A stretch of 64,000 bases of DNA, from positions 5,828,001 to 5,892,000 of the forward strand of contig JAEVHH010000001.1 of assembly GCA_017607445.1 (NCBI GenBank). The letters are read 5' to 3'. Of the stretch, positions 22,960-32,337 are shown in pieces. The notes under the pieces are model-generated. The model worked only from the letters and a program-made list of their open reading frames with translations, made no database searches and was not told the origin of the DNA. The stretch is from Histoplasma ohiense. Taxonomy: Eukaryota; Ascomycota; Eurotiomycetes; Onygenales; Ajellomycetaceae. Numbering within the stretch: the stretch's first letter is position 1; each line of letters starts with the position of its first letter. A program made the position numbers and the translations under genes.

Positions 22960-24160
22960 TTTGTCTTTGAGTTATTTGAAACATGAATCAATGGTATGTT
23001 CTGATCACTTGCAATAACAGCAATATTTCAATTGAATGGAGTCATTGAACTTTGTAGTGTCATTTCATTTGTGTTTATTTTGTGATCTATTATCAGCATT
23101 ATTTCTGTTGTTAAAGTTTTGAGTGAGGTTTTTGAAATTTGACTTCTCTTTAAGCTTCTTCTGTCTCTCTGACAGATTCAATTCTGTCATTGCAAGTTTA
23201 TGTAGAGTGGCATTATAGCTTAACTCTTCCAATTTGATTGCATATTTGTTGAATTCTCAGTGAATGGAAGATAGAACTTTCATATAGAGATGTGATTTCT
23301 GATGATATTCACTATAAGAATGCTGCAGATGCTCTTCAATTGATTGTAAGTGTGAAACAAATTGTTGAACTATCTGATCTTTTTGTTACTCTGTTTTTCA
23401 GTACTGTCTATCAATATCTTGAAAACTTCTATCTGAATTGATGACTTGATATTGCATCCAACTAACAAATTCTTCCCATGGTGGCAAAGTTCATATATCA
23501 TGTGTATGTTGATATCAATGTTGTTGCATCTTGAAATTGAAATGAGTAACAGCTTTGATGATCTTTTGATGATTGTGTTTGTTGTAGTAATCAAGATCAC
23601 TGGCATGGAAAGTGATAGCAGCTGTAACAAAGTTTTTGAATTCTTTCATACTTTAATCTCAGAACTTTTTCACATCTCTTCAAGAAGAATGACTGCTCAT
23701 ACTGAGATCTCAAAGTTCTAATTGTCAAAGTGATACTCAACTACATCTTCCACTGACAGTAGTTACAGCACTTTTTACTAAAATGTTGAGTATTTGTAGT
23801 GTGGCTTCTGATGATCTGAGAATACTGATGATGTTATTATAGTTATCATTTATATTAGTTGCATCTCTACTGTGGTTTGAATGTGCTTCTAGCATATTTT
23901 GAGTGGCTGGAGTTGTTTCATTCAATTTTTGTAGTAAAGTGTTGCACTGCTGTTGAAGTTCTCACAATTCTTTCTCAGTCTGTAATTTTTTGATTCTTCT
24001 GATCACAGCTATCTTCTCAGTCTCAATTGCACTGAGATCTTCAGAAGAGATATCCTCTTCTGAACTATACTCAGAGTCTGATTTCATAGAAGAAGATGAT
24101 ACTTGTTGCACACTTTCAGTGACAGAAGTGCATATTTTGCAGTTTTCTTTCATAATGTTT
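22960..24160 (-). pseudogene. Chromovirus gag with CCHC zinc knuckle, broken
   Basis: Minus-strand frames from about 24153 (MKENCKICTSVTESVQQV, with an acidic Ser/Glu stretch and a short Lys-rich coil) through 23630-23370 to a zinc knuckle near 23030-22985. The knuckle reads CCYCK*SEHTIDSC and still fits C-x2-C-x4-H-x4-C, with a TGA inside and Gly changed to Glu. A capsid region lies between but is too mutated to delimit. It directly precedes the protease. Confidence 0.65.
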
Positions 24161-24263
24161 GCTGCTTTGAGTTCAGTGGTAGCATGAGTACAGTGGATGC
24201 TGTGAGTAGAGGTTATGACTATTACTCAACAGACTATCTCTCAAAGATTGAGTGATTAGAAAC

Positions 24264-24530
24264 TGTGAGATATAGTGACAGTGTGAAGAGTAACAGTAGA
24301 AGATAGTTTATAGTGTAACAGAGATAATAGTAATATATTGTAGAGTGTAATATGATAGTATAATGTAGTGTAGCTAATTGCTAAGAAAGAAAAGAAAGAG
24401 AAAGAAGATGTGTGAAATACATACATTGATATATATATACATATAGAAATAGCAGTAGCGAGAGTATAATGAAAAGAGGTAAGAATAAGCGAAGATAATA
24501 AGGAAATAATAAACAAGTGAGTGCATTACA
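24264..24530 (-). repeat. 5' LTR of the chromovirus
   Basis: Begins TGTGAGATATAG and ends GTGCATTACA on the + strand, 267 bp. In element orientation this is the promoter LTR. The sequence just inside it (GTTTCTAATCAC in element orientation) shows no obvious tRNA-complementary primer site starting TGG, so the primer is unclear. Confidence 0.92.
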
Positions 24531-25674
24531 TTAGATCTTTCTTGTATTTGTTGAGAATTGAAAGCTTCTCTCTTGAGGACTTTTTGTAAAATGTGGATGT
24601 AGAAGGAATGATGAATGTGAAAGTGCTCATCTCAGCAAATCATCATTGCAATTCAGTTATCTGTAGCATCTGCTGCTGAAGAATGCTTTATAGATCTAAG
24701 TTATCATCCATCACATTCAGATGCAGCAGGTGTTTGTAGAATTGTTTATAGTTCATTTCAATATCTAAGAACATGTAATAATAATATAAAAAAAAAGGAA
24801 AAGAAATACTTGTAGATATTTGATTCTCTTACAGACACTATTTACAGTGTTGCAGTGCTAAGCTTGATCAAACTTCTTTGTGAATGCTATTCACAGTGTT
24901 ATAATTTGTAGGCACTTGAGCCTTGTAGAATATGATTGATTGTGTTTCAGATGCTTAGACATGATGATCTATATAACTAATGATGAGAACACTCAGACCC
25001 ATGAGAGATCTCTTATAATAACTAGACACTTAAGTCTGTAAACAACACACTCAGATGTAAGAACTGATAACAATGCACTTGAATGTAAGAACTAATAATG
25101 AGACACTCAGATCTTAAACACAGAAGAATCAATTTGTAATGTAATGAGTGTACTTTGATTAATGATCTAGCACTATTCTAATACAGATTATGAATTGATT
25201 AAGAAAAGAAAGAGAAAAGAAATCAGAAGAAAAGATTATACAAAGAAGATTCTTATAGAGGAAAGTTTGAAATGAAAGAATATCAGAAGTCACTCCACAG
25301 TGAAGCATGGAGTGGAAGAACATTAAGAAGTATACATAAGAATCATTAGAAACTACACAAATGTGGAGTGTGGGATGAAGGAATCATTGAGAGCTATGCA
25401 GAAAAATCATTAGAGACTATATGAGCATGGAACACAGAGTGAGAGAATGTTAGAAGCTACACAGAAGAATCATTAGAGACTATACAAGTGCAGAGCATGG
25501 AGCAGAAGAATGTTAAGAGCTACACAGAAGAATTGTTAGAAACTACACAAGCATGGAGCACAGAGCAGAAGAACATTGAGGGTTACACAAGGTCACAACA
25601 GCCAGAAATGAGCAGGTGCAGGAGGGGAGTTGGTTGCGTAAGTTAATTACTAACAGGTGCTAACCCATCACACT
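24531..25674 (-). mobile_element. Older gypsy-like element: 5' part including start of gag
   Basis: Continues the element of 15600-17137 on the other side of the nested chromovirus. Just right of the insertion the minus-strand frame reads KKSSREKLSILNKYKKDL. Removing the chromovirus and one 5-mer joins it in frame to LYLAWKSKANIK. Further right are CpG-poor sequence with ACACTYAGA-like repeated words (24985-25110) and a minisatellite (25290-25590). In element orientation the likely left end is TGTGATGGGTTAGCACC at about 25674, a TG start suiting an LTR. I could not identify the matching second LTR. Confidence 0.5.
25290..25590. repeat. Degenerate ~60-68-bp tandem repeat
   Basis: About four and a half units built on gaagaatgttagaagctaca and cagaagaatcattagagact followed by acacaagcatggagcacaga. 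Copies differ mainly by transitions. The array probably belongs to the long terminal or leader region of the older retroelement. Confidence 0.65.
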
Positions 25675-25675
25675 G

Positions 25676-25891
25676 TCATTTCTGGTTGAGATCAAAACCC
25701 AGCTTGCTCAAAGCTGTGTTGACGAGGTTCTTCAAGGCCAGCTCAGAATGAATTCTGGACTCTTTCTTGGTAGAGGAGTTGGTAGAGATGCTTATGTTTG
25801 ATGTATCTTCTTCATCTTCATCTTCCACCTGACCGGTTGCCACTGCGGCCGAAAGATGGTTGATAAGTAACAACAGCAGATTCATGTCCAT
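25676..25891 (-). CDS. Small hypothetical ORF at edge of repeat block
   Basis: A 71-codon frame (MDMNLLLLLINHLSAAVATG, then an acidic EDEDEEDTS stretch) ending LSKLGFDLNQK. CpG is present here, unlike in the repeat to its left, so it is not part of the hypermutated sequence. It begins 215 bp from a TG-start repeat end. It may be the last exon of a disrupted gene or chance. Unrecognised. Confidence 0.2.
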   Translation of the reverse strand: MDMNLLLLLINHLSAAVATGQVEDEDEEDTSNISISTNSSTKKESRIHSELALKNLVNTALSKLGFDLNQK

Positions 25892-26239
25892 AAAAGTCAG
25901 CTTTGCTAAGTGTAAGGAAGAGAAAAAGTCATAGCTCTACAAGGCAGAAGCCTGTCGTGGCATATACAGTACAAATGAGTAGCTGCTTTGTAAGAATATT
26001 TCCGTCATCTCATTAAACAGTCTTCCACCAGTGAGGAGGAGTTTTTCGGCTTGGTAGTAAGCTTATATCTGGTAATGGCAGATTCTCCGGATCAGGCGGC
26101 TCATGCGTGATAACAGCCACTGTAAGATACTGTCGGAACTGGATAAGTCCGAATATTGCCTCAATTACTGAATATCAACAAAATGAATTGAATTGCTTAT
26201 TCTAATTCTGATAATTACATGACATTTAGGCAGTATTTA

Positions 26240-27082
26240 GGGCCTGTTCGGTGCGTCTGTGTGTACTCGTTCTTTTTGTACGGATCTCCACTTTTTTTAA
26301 AAAGTACGGCTCAATATGACAACTGTTCGGTGGGCAGAGCGGCTGTACTAATATTACAGCTTCTTTTTGCAAAGTACAGATGAAAAAGGCCAGATGTTTG
26401 GTGGATTGAGCAGCTGTACTCGCATGTTTCACCAAGATCATATGAATAAGCAGTATTTAACTTCAATGGTGTGTGACAGCGTAGAATAGTGTAGAATAGT
26501 GTAGAATAGCATTCATAGTGGAGGTAGTTAACTAATATTGGTTAGAAAGAAGCTCACAAAAATGTGTTCTTTTTGAACTGAGTCCAGAGTCAGTTCAAAA
26601 AGAACATGTTTTTGTGAGCTTCTTTCTCCATCATAATAATACAGGAGATTGTCAGTGAAGATCAGCATGGAAAATAGTCAGCAGCAGAATGATGAGGTGA
26701 ACAAGCAGATTCTACAAACTGCAATTCGACAGTATATTGGTCCTCATCAACAATTGCTTGCCAAAATAGCCATGAATCTGATGATGAGGACCTCTTTGAT
26801 GTCACAGAAAAGAGTATTATATGAAAGATCTCCCATCGGTGCTCTGTATACTGCTCAGCTGCTGAATCCAAATACCCACCCTTAAATTGTATTAATAAAA
26901 TATAGACAAAATCAACCATGGATTTGGGAGAATATGATCTCAACACATCCGCGTTGAATGTGGAATTAAAAAGCAAGCATGGAGCGATCAACGCCGGCTT
27001 GCTACTAATTAATTGGTAAATACGCTATTTTTAATGAGATCCACTATTGCGTTCAAAAAGTACGGACGCACCGAACAGGCCC
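26240..27082. mobile_element. PIF/Harbinger-like MITE, 843 bp, with TTA target duplication
   Basis: Exact 18-bp terminal inverted repeats: GGGCCTGTTCGGTGCGTC at 26240 and its complement ending at 27082. TTA lies directly outside each end (26237-26239 and 27083-27085). Terminal GGGCCTGTT with a TTA duplication is the pattern of PIF/Harbinger elements. Subterminal words (tgttcggtgggcagagcggctgtac and a diverged copy) repeat inside the left end. Two overlapping ORFs of 78 (+, 26649) and 109 (-, 26991) codons show no recognisable transposase domain, so the element is taken as non-autonomous. Confidence 0.85.
26545..26626. repeat. Long perfect-stem hairpin inside the MITE
   Basis: Two 37-bp arms (26545-26581 and 26590-26626) around an 8-bp loop gtccagag. 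The arms differ at just one dinucleotide: TG in the left arm and CA in the complement of the right, both derivable from CG. Confidence 0.85.
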
Positions 27083-27284
27083 TTATAGGGAAGAGTATGC
27101 TTGCTTACATGATCAAGATATTGTTGAGTAATAGTTGATCATTGGTAAGTTTAAAACATGGTGACATTTCATGTTATTCCAGAATCTTCGATAATATAAC
27201 TTACCAAGTTCTTGATCCGACAGGTACACGAGTTGTACGCTATCAAACATCTATCCATTATGGGCTTTATACAACTGGTTCGAT

Positions 27285-27470
27285 CAGTACAATAGATTCG
27301 ATCGATGCAATCAGTGCAAACGGTACAATCGATTCAATCGGTACAATCAGTTCAACCAGTTCAATCGGTTCAATCAGTACAAACAGTACAATCAGTTCAA
27401 TTGGTTCAATCAGTTCAATTGGTTCAATCAGTTCAATTGGTACAAACAGTTCAACCAGCACATTTGACTC
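27285..27470 (+). repeat. 18-bp minisatellite (9-bp subunits) in an open frame
   Basis: Tandem TTCAATCAG/TTCAATTGG 9-mers forming an 18-bp higher unit. It lies inside a 199-codon + frame (27142-27741) and encodes Gly-Ser-Ile-Ser-Ser-Ile hexapeptides. The start of that frame (MVSLKHGDISCYSRIFDNIT) and its Phe/Ser/Leu-rich end are unlike any family I know. I do not claim a gene. Confidence 0.7.
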
Positions 27471-27741
27471 ATCTATTTCAATTAGTTGTGGTGTAATCAG
27501 TACAGTCTGTATGTCTAACTCAGTTGATGTGTTCTCAGCTGTCAGTATGATATCTATACATACTCTGTTTTATCTTTCTTCACTGATTTTGATCTCTATT
27601 GACTTAAACACTTTTTTTTTCTTTTCTTGCTGCTCTCTCTGTCTTTCTTTATTCTTTTTTTCTCATGATCTTCTTCAGTGCTCTCTTCTCTCTTTCTTCA
27701 GATTTGTATTGAATTATATGACTGCAAGATGTTATAGATGA

Positions 27742-28180
27742 CACAGTCTTTCTCTCACTCTTTTTATTATTTTTCTTTTCAGAATATTTTCTTTTCTCTT
27801 TTTCTTCATCTATTTTATCTATCTTTCTTCTGTTGTTAGAAGTGCAGATAGCTTTCTGATCAGCTGAGAGAATTATCTCTCTTCATTCACTATAAAGCTT
27901 TTCAAACACAGCAGCAGCAGTTCTCTTGAGAATCACACTATAGCTTCATCATGAATGATCATACATTGAATCAGAAATGAATGCACAGCTCAGTAAAATC
28001 CTTTTCAATGAGCTGAGTCTTTTCAAGAGTTGTCATCTGAATTCTGTTTTCTCTCTCTCTGTGTACATAGAAATCTCTTCAGTGTAGCACATCTCCATGT
28101 CCTTCAGAAGGCTTCTGAAACACAGACACTGCCTGTGTTTTCTCTGAGATGTTAAACCAATACAAACAAACAAACAAACA
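27742..28180. other. CpG-poor repeat-like spacer
   Basis: Pyrimidine-rich (27740-27840) and CpG-poor, ending in a CAAA microsatellite (28161-28183) that abuts the ECM14 fragment. No gene was recognised. Confidence 0.45.
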
Positions 28181-28633
28181 AACGAATGGAATGGCAATGC
28201 TACTGGGGATAACCCTTGCTCGGAAAGCTACGCCGGAGATGAGCCATTCGCGGGAGTCGAAGCCCACCAATTAGCACAATGAATGAAAGACCAAACAGAA
28301 CGGCATAACATTAAATTCATTGCCTACATGGACCTTCACTCATACTCTCAGCAAATACTCTATCCATACTCATATTCCTGTCTGCCTCGCCCATCCAACT
28401 TGGAGAATCTTGAAGAACTAGCCATGGGTATTGCGAAGGCAATTCACCTAACCAACAGAGAATCCTACACCATAAGCTCTGCCTGCGCAGAACTCACGGC
28501 GTCCCAAAAGAAAGACAGATCTGACACGTTTCCCCACATGGAAAGTACGGGAGGCAGTGCACTAGACTGGTTATATAATGACCTCAGTGTCAGATACTCC
28601 TACCAGCTCAAGCTGCACGATAAAGGCAGTTAT
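28181..28633 (+). pseudogene. Fragment of ECM14-type metallocarboxypeptidase (M14)
   Basis: An internal piece of a peptidase-M14 gene of the ECM14 type. The frame NEWNGNATGDNPCSESYAGD opens right after a CAAA microsatellite. After a TGA in place of an expected Trp (28280-28282) it continues as MKDQTERHNIKFIAYMDLHS, SYSQQILYPYSYSC, LEELAMGIAKAI, SACAELTASQKK and GGSALDWLYNDLSVRYSYQL. Similarity ends at KLHDKGSY; ECM14 continues GFLLP, but here unrelated sequence follows. The beginning (prodomain and first zinc ligands) and the end are missing. CpG content is normal, unlike the flanks, so it was probably acquired or shielded more recently. The likely intact parental gene is not in this window. 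Confidence 0.75.
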
Positions 28634-28651
28634 ATTAAGAAGTTATGTTAA

Positions 28652-29639
28652 GAACTGTGATGAAATTAAAGATCAAATAGAAAAAAGATATGATTCAACC
28701 CACTAGTTTACATTTATTATACTAAATAAATCACAGCAATCTGTAACATTTACTGAGCAGGCAATGCCTGCAGTCTGCACCATATCTTAGACATTCATGA
28801 TTGAACGTACACCATTGCGTCTCGCATTGAACTGCGCGGCTCAACATTTTTAAATCACGACGCGAAAATTCTTTAAATGATTTTTGCTTAGAGTTCAATG
28901 GGGTGATTGTTTTATGTATTTGACTGATGCTATTATCAAAAGATTTTAAAGCTGCTTTATCTGAGATATGTAAGCTTTGCAGTTGATTGCTCACTTCAAA
29001 GACTTGTAAATTTGTTTTTTGATTATTCTTATTTGTCAATCATAATTTGAAAATAGATATTGAAATTTAATTGCTCAAAGAAGAAATAATTAAAATTGAC
29101 ACTTACTAAAGTATTTTGTGCTATCACATTCAAACTAGTAAAAGAGAATATTATAGCAATACAATAAAATAATGAAATCATTTTAATAAGCTTATAACAA
29201 TTTTAAACTGATATTTTTTCATAAATTTTAAATTTAATGTAAATAAAAAATTAAATCAATAAATTAATCATCTTATTTACATTTTATACTTATATATTCT
29301 TATTTTAGTTTAATATATATCTACTTGAAGTTATACTTTTCCATTTGTCCGTAGTTATACAGCAAACTTTTTAACTTTACTTCAACTATTGTATATTATT
29401 TATGATGAATTAGTAGTATTTGTTAGTTAATTAGCTTACACAATTAATCTTTAATACTTCTTTGTGATGAATTAATATTCATTAATAGTCAAGTTGTGCA
29501 ATCAACCTTCTTACTGCTTATTCGCCTTCTCATGTGCTCACACGTGCCCACGGAATGCTTATACTCTTCTCATGATTCCGCTCCACAATCGCGTAGTCTC
29601 TAATGATTCCTTCATATAATCTTTGATGTAGAGTAGCTG
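28652..29639. other. Very AT-rich stretch without genes
   Basis: Low complexity A/T sequence. A 102-codon minus frame (29039-28731) is Asn/Lys/Gln-rich and looks random. No repeat ends or RNA genes were identified. Confidence 0.5.
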
Positions 29640-29987
29640 CTAGGACCATGAATTACATATTTAGTTTGGTTTGATTGGATCCCAGTCCATCTCTTGGTGT
29701 GATTTCAGTGAGATCATGATTAAAATGAGAGTATAAAGTGACTAGAATTATTAAAACATAGACTGGCCGTGTGATCATGCATGGGACCAGGATCAAATTT
29801 TTCCTCAGTTCCATTCTCAAATATCTTAGTTCTGGTCTCATATAGTGTTTATCAAATCAGTCACTTTACATGATTTATATTATAATTCTAGTTCCAGATC
29901 ATGTTTTAGTTCTAAATTATCAGTCCTGGTCCCATTTGATCCCATTTTACAAAATGGGACCAAACAGGACCATGATTTACCCTATAT

Positions 29988-30167
29988 AGATTGGCAGCGA
30001 TAGACAGATTAGCAGCGATAGATAGATTGACAGCGGTAGATAAATTGACAGCGATAGATAGATTGGCAGTGATAGATAGCTTAGCAGCGAGGGATAACTT
30101 AGTAGCGAGGGATAGATTAGCAGCGATAGATAGCTTAGCAGTGAGGAATAGCTTAACAAGATTGACA
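29988..30167 (+). repeat. 18-bp minisatellite, about 10 units
   Basis: Units of the type AGATTGGCAGCGATAGAT, in a 64-codon open frame giving Ala-Ala-Ile-Asp-Arg-Leu repeats. The matching arm of the inverted repeat (31022-31068) has only about three units, in CpG-less form (ggcagtggtaga). Confidence 0.85.
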
Positions 30168-30621
30168 GCAGTAGCTGGTAGATAGAGATAATATCTCCAC
30201 CAATCATATCATCAGATTGATATCTAGATATGTATTATATAATCATCAGAATGGGATCAAATCTCAGTCAAAATCATAATCAGTTCCAGATCATATTCTT
30301 ACTTTTGATGATCAGTCATTTTACATAAAATATCAAGATTTATTAGTTTCATTTCACTCATATTTTAATAATTCTAGTTATTTTACACTTCTATTCTGAT
30401 TCTGATTTCACTGGAAATCACACCAAGAAATGGACTGAGATCAAATCAAATCAAATCAAATATGTAATTCATAGTCCCATCAATTAGTCTATTAAAACAT
30501 GAGTGAAATGAAACTAATAAATTTTAATATTTTAAATAAAATAACTAATTATCAAAAATAAAAATATAATCTGATTATGATTTTGACTGAAATTTGATTT
30601 CATTCTGATAATTATATAATA

Positions 30622-30969
30622 CAGTGCTTTGTAATAAGTTTGAAACTATTGTGACTTTTCATCAAAATTCACTAATTCAAAAGTAGTTTAATTTGTAGTA
30701 ATTAGTTGTAGTTATAGTATCATATAATATTCAAATACATTCATTTACCTCTGTTTTTCCACTCATCTATACTGTTTTTTATTCTCTCATTTATTTTTCT
30801 ATCTTCTTTCTCACATATTTTTTTTATTGAGTGGAAATCTTTGATTTTCAGATGTAATTTAATTAATTAAAATTAGTTCTGCAATAAACAATGCAACTAC
30901 TAACCTACTTTTAAGCCAGTGGATTTTGATATAAAATCACAATGGTTTCAAACTTATTGCAAAGCACTG
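30622..30969. mobile_element. Tc1/mariner-like MITE, 348 bp, TA duplication
   Basis: Terminal inverted repeats of about 38 bp: CAGTGCTTTGTAATAAGTTT at 30622, and the complement reads CAGTGCTTTGCAATAAGTTT from 30969. TA flanks both ends (30620-30621, 30970-30971). The interior has no coding capacity. The interrupted host sequence rejoins to match the other arm of the surrounding inverted repeat, which proves the insertion. Confidence 0.88.
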
Positions 30970-31190
30970 TACATATCTAGATATCAATCTGATAATATAA
31001 TTGATGGAGATATTACCTCTATCTACCACTGTCAATCTATCTACCACTGCCAATCTAACTACCACTGTCATATAAATCATGTAAAGTGACTGATTTGATA
31101 AACACTATTTGAGACCAGAACTAAGATATTTGAGAATGAGACTGAGGAAAAATTTGGTTCTGATTCCATGCATGGTCACATGGTCAGTTC

Positions 31191-31667
31191 ATCAATGAAA
31201 GAAGAATGTTGAAAGAAGTTTCATTCTGATCAGTTAGTTAACTAGATTAAATAGATTATAAAAATTACACTAAAACATATAAATACAGCTGATCTCTCAT
31301 ATGGTTCAGTAGCTTCCGTATATTTAATACACTAATAAACACACTAAAAATTACACTAATTGTGGCCTCGCGGCGAGGGGATAGTGTATTAGTTATACTT
31401 TTTAAATGAATGATTGTAATCTAAATCAAGATTTAAAAGGTCTCTATATTGAAAAAAAAAAAATTATAATATTCATTTTTGGTATATATATTAATAAAAA
31501 TGTATGAGAAGATAAATGTTCATTTTTGTTTTATCCTCGGACCTCACTCTCTTTTGTTGTCAAGAAATCCATTTGATTAGGGTTAGATGACCTCATATCC
31601 CCCGATTGTGCCCCAATGGCGCGGCGGGCGACGGGCGAGGATCTGGTGCCAGGGCTCAGTCAAGCTA
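31191..31667. other. AT-rich spacer with a GC-rich palindrome
   Basis: Contains CCTCGCGGCGAGG (about 31367-31379), a 13-nt stem-loop in AT-rich sequence, followed 10 nt later by TTAGT. From 31540 to 31667 the sequence is GC-balanced with many CpG (gcgcggcgggcgacgggcg), apparently unmutated unique DNA that is cut by the next element. No ORF was recognised. Confidence 0.45.
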
Positions 31668-32306
31668 CGGCAGCCTATAGTGACAAATGTGACAAATGGG
31701 TTTTTTATACTAGTGTTACAATGTATTGTACATGTACACACATCTATCATATTCATAATTGAATAGAGCTTCTTGATTATTAGAAAGCAATGCATAGCTA
31801 GATATCAGCTTCAATATATATCATCACTGTGATAGATAGCACTATAAATACTAGATTATCCATAGTCCATAGTGAAAAGCCAACATAACCATTTGTTAAA
31901 TGGTTGTGCTCATATTCATATATACCCATGGGTGCGGTGGCGTGGCCACTGAACCCACCACTGATACACTGCGATCGCCAGCCGCAGCATAGTGGGGATC
32001 CACATCACTAGATATCATCATTAGATATCATCGTCAATATATATATATATATACTGTGGTTTCCACACTCTGGCTGGTGGTTGCAGTGTATAGATAATGG
32101 GTTGGGTGGCCACGCCCACTGTGGGCCGGGCCACACCACCCACATCCATAGGTAAAATATATATATATATATCTCATTGATATATATCATTGCTAGATAT
32201 CATCATGAATATCATCACTAAATATAATGAGCTAGCACTATGATAACTAGATTATTCATAATAAAAAAGTCAATATAACCTTTTGTTGAATCATTGTGCT
32301 CATAGT

Positions 32307-32337
<31 letters not shown>

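Larger units (their letters stand above)
17138..24530 (-). mobile_element. Near-complete Ty3/gypsy chromovirus, mutated, nested in an older element
   Basis: A 7393-bp LTR retrotransposon read on the minus strand. Two 267-bp direct repeats bound it and start TG and end CA in element orientation. Inside, in order, are a gag with CCHC knuckle, a DSG-type protease, a reverse transcriptase with YLDDIL, RNase H, integrase and a chromodomain; this order is that of Ty3/gypsy chromoviruses. A polypurine tract precedes the 3' LTR. The flanking 5-mers are CTAGG (17133-17137) and TTAGA (24531-24535), a target duplication if two transitions are allowed. All frames have stops, mostly TGA, so the copy is dead. 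The 3' 1.7 kb between chromodomain and LTR has no recognised domain. Confidence 0.9.
29640..31190. repeat. Composite long inverted repeat (foldback-like) with nested insertion
   Basis: Sequence near 29786-29880 (ctcagttccattctcaaatat, tgtttatcaaatcagtcac) returns inverted at 31070-31165. The block 30170-30370 returns inverted in 30480-31025, where it is interrupted by the 348-bp element at 30622. Near the centre, 29641-29760 is inverted against 30370-30490 (ATGAATTACATATTT ends). A short internal palindrome, ggtcccatttgatcccatttt against aaatgggaccaaacaggacc, lies at 29930-29972. Several related foldback or MITE copies have evidently inserted into each other. Boundaries are approximate. Confidence 0.7.

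Noticed and set aside
25290..25590. CRISPR-like array
   Set aside because: Eukaryotic context, degenerate contiguous units with no unique spacers; it is a minisatellite.
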